Source: Epiperipatus broadwayi
Taxonomy: Eukaryota; Onychophora; Udeonychophora; Euonychophora; Peripatidae
Direction: 5' to 3'
NCBI GenBank assembly: GCA_028023455.1
Contig: JAQFVV010006216.1
Span: 3,862,877 to 3,926,876 of the forward strand
DNA length: 64,000 nucleotides
Shown: positions 62,643-64,000 of the stretch, piece by piece
Numbering within the stretch: the stretch's first letter is position 1
Layout: each line of letters opens with the position of its first letter
Position numbers and translations under genes: made by a program
Notes under the pieces: model-generated
Databases searched by the model: none
What the model saw: the letters and a program-made list of their open reading frames with translations, nothing else
Told to the model about the DNA's origin: nothing

Positions 62643-63513
62643 TGTTAGAAAATGTTAAACCTGCCAGTTATAATATCCTCTGGTGAACAATCTATGCAAG
62701 AAGCTAACCTTGCCCTGCCTATATATAGGTATACAATAATTATAATCAATAATGACTAACACCAGTAGAATTAGTAAAAGCAAATTTAATTATAATACAT
62801 GTGCGGAAAGAAGTATATATATACATGATTACATGTTTACATCAATGAACCTGAAGGCATACAAAAACAATAATAAAGATCAAATATGACCTACTTTACA
62901 GTTCCTATGCTGACTCTTGGATGTTCGGAGGCCAGTGGTCCACTCTGGAGCTACTGTGCTAAATAAGTGACATTCAGCACCTTTCAAAGTTCATCTGCAT
63001 TGGTAGAGCTTCCAGTTTCCAGTGTTCAATTCTTTACACTTGCACTCATTTGTCCAGTCCTGATTTCCTGGATTTGATTGGTCACATCTTGTCCATCCTG
63101 GTTGAATCAATCCCTCCCAGTTCACTAGCAGTAGTAGATTTAGACTTAAGTCTTAGTTTGATTGCTTGCAGACCGATTACTTTTTAATTACACATCTTGT
63201 TTATCTGCAAAGTTCCTTCATCAACTAAACTTCTCATCTAAAGGGATTTGTTTTCTTGCTGTTTTAAAAACTAACACAACTATTAAAGTTTAATATAAAT
63301 TAACGAAGTATTTTTTTATCTTCACATATATATAACTTACATATGTATGTGCGATAAATTATACATGTACATATGTTTAAATATTAAATCCCCATTTACA
63401 ACATTTAGTATTACTTATATAAGATTGTAAGCACTTAGTAAGAATTAATATTTATAACATTTACTATTATTACTTTGCGTTTATGTGTATTTTAATTATA
63501 TACATACATAACA
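62643..63513 (-). repeat. LTR of a second gypsy element
   Basis: On the plus strand it starts TGTTAGAAAATG and ends TACATAACA. Blocks related to the first element's LTRs include AGGCATA..AATAATAAAGAT, GTGACATTCAGCACC and GTTCATCTGC. The outer boundary is placed by the TGTTAG match to 31709 and by the loss of the hAT reading frame there. It is the 3' LTR, since integrase lies inside of it. Confidence 0.75.
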
Positions 63514-64000
63514 ATACTTCCCCCAAGTCGAAGATTATTTGTTAGTCTTCGAACTTAAAATATAATTATTTAAATATTTGGTGGGTTTTATTTTTGTTTT
63601 TAATCATTGCTGTAAATTAATTTCTATTTGTAGTGGTGACTTCTCTGTAGACAAAATATTTAATTGAAGATCAGTTTCTTGCATGGCTCAAATTTCCGGT
63701 TTATCATTTTTAGAGTCTCGTCAGTTTCTGTTGTGCCTAGATTTGGAATCCAGTCATCACTTGCATTTCTCTGTAGCTGATTCACATGTTTTTTTATTAT
63801 CTTATCATCATTCATGCAAACTATCATGACTCGTTTTGACAGCTGGTGAAAACCTCTCCTGGAAACCATTGATTTTTTAGTGTGTTCTTTACCCGCACTC
63901 TCTTTCTGCTGGAATTTGTATGGACAACTATATCATTTGTCTCATTGTTTTGTTGGCACTATTTTCGAAAGTTTCATTCGCAGTTTTCTGCCTAAACATA
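63514..64000 (-). mobile_element. Second Ty3/gypsy element, 3' internal part, running off the window
   Basis: Adjacent to the LTR is a polypurine tract, CTTGGGGGAAG on the minus strand (63517-63527), the plus-strand primer of LTR retrotransposons. The open frame 63660-63869 on the minus strand reads VMIVCMNDDKIIKKHVNQLQ, the integrase C-terminal motif also found in the first element (KHINQLQ). A further piece upstream on that strand, about 63860-63925, reads VRVKNTLKNQWFPGEV, matching the V.VR....KW.PG.V motif. The element continues beyond the right edge, so its intactness cannot be judged. Confidence 0.85.

Noticed and set aside
1-64000. CRISPR arrays, operons, ribosome binding sites, rRNA or conventional tRNA genes
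   Set aside because: None seen; the window is eukaryotic repeat-rich DNA and the only tRNA-like sequence is the SINE at 34235-34322.

Overview
This window looks like non-genic DNA from an AT-rich metazoan nucleus. Almost no long open frames are present, microsatellites of the (AT)n, (AC)n(AT)n, (TG)n and (AAT)n types are common, and everything recognisable as protein is transposon-derived: Ty3/gypsy, Penelope-like, a LINE, two kinds of hAT and a tRNA-headed SINE. That mix, and the style of the microsatellites, would suit an invertebrate such as a mollusc, but the sequence alone does not fix the taxon. I found no convincing host gene, conventional tRNA, rRNA or CRISPR array.

Layout. 0-9.4 kb: a small inverted repeat (239-458), then two diverged direct copies of a ~3 kb unit (485-3507 and 6246-9355). 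Between them lie a broken coiled-coil, gag/ORF1-like frame (- strand) and a ~160 bp tandem array. 9.4-16 kb: AT-rich spacer with a ~110 bp tandem repeat. 16.1-17.7 kb: a hAT transposon with an 8 bp target-site duplication (TSD) and a ZBED/SCAND3-like transposase remnant. 17.7-27.1 kb: spacer with a large AAT/ATT palindrome, a 237 bp direct duplication and a cluster of octamer motifs. 27.1-32.4 kb: a complete but inactivated Ty3/gypsy retrotransposon on the - strand, with two LTRs, a 5 bp TSD and traces of gag, protease, RT, RNase H and integrase. 34.1-34.4 kb: a SINE whose 5' junction carries an inverted copy of its own target flank. 36.4-38.95 kb: a 5'-truncated Penelope-like element with a GIY-YIG endonuclease, split by a 1.25 kb terminal-inverted-repeat (TIR) element. 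39-51 kb: spacer. 51.0-53.1 kb: a CpG-richer 2.1 kb insertion inside an (AT)n tract. 54.8-57.6 kb: a LINE 3' part, three further decayed copies of one of its segments in mixed orientation, and a 497 bp hAT MITE. 61.1-64 kb: a decayed DUF4371/ZMYM1-like hAT transposase, interrupted first by a hairpin insertion with a 15 bp duplication and then by a second gypsy element that runs off the window.

The parts do not form a pathway. They form a record of insertion, nesting and decay. Several cases can be ordered in time because one element sits inside the reading frame or flank of another. Boundaries of LTRs, TIRs and target duplications come from direct base-by-base comparison; family names come from recognising protein motifs by eye, without a database search.
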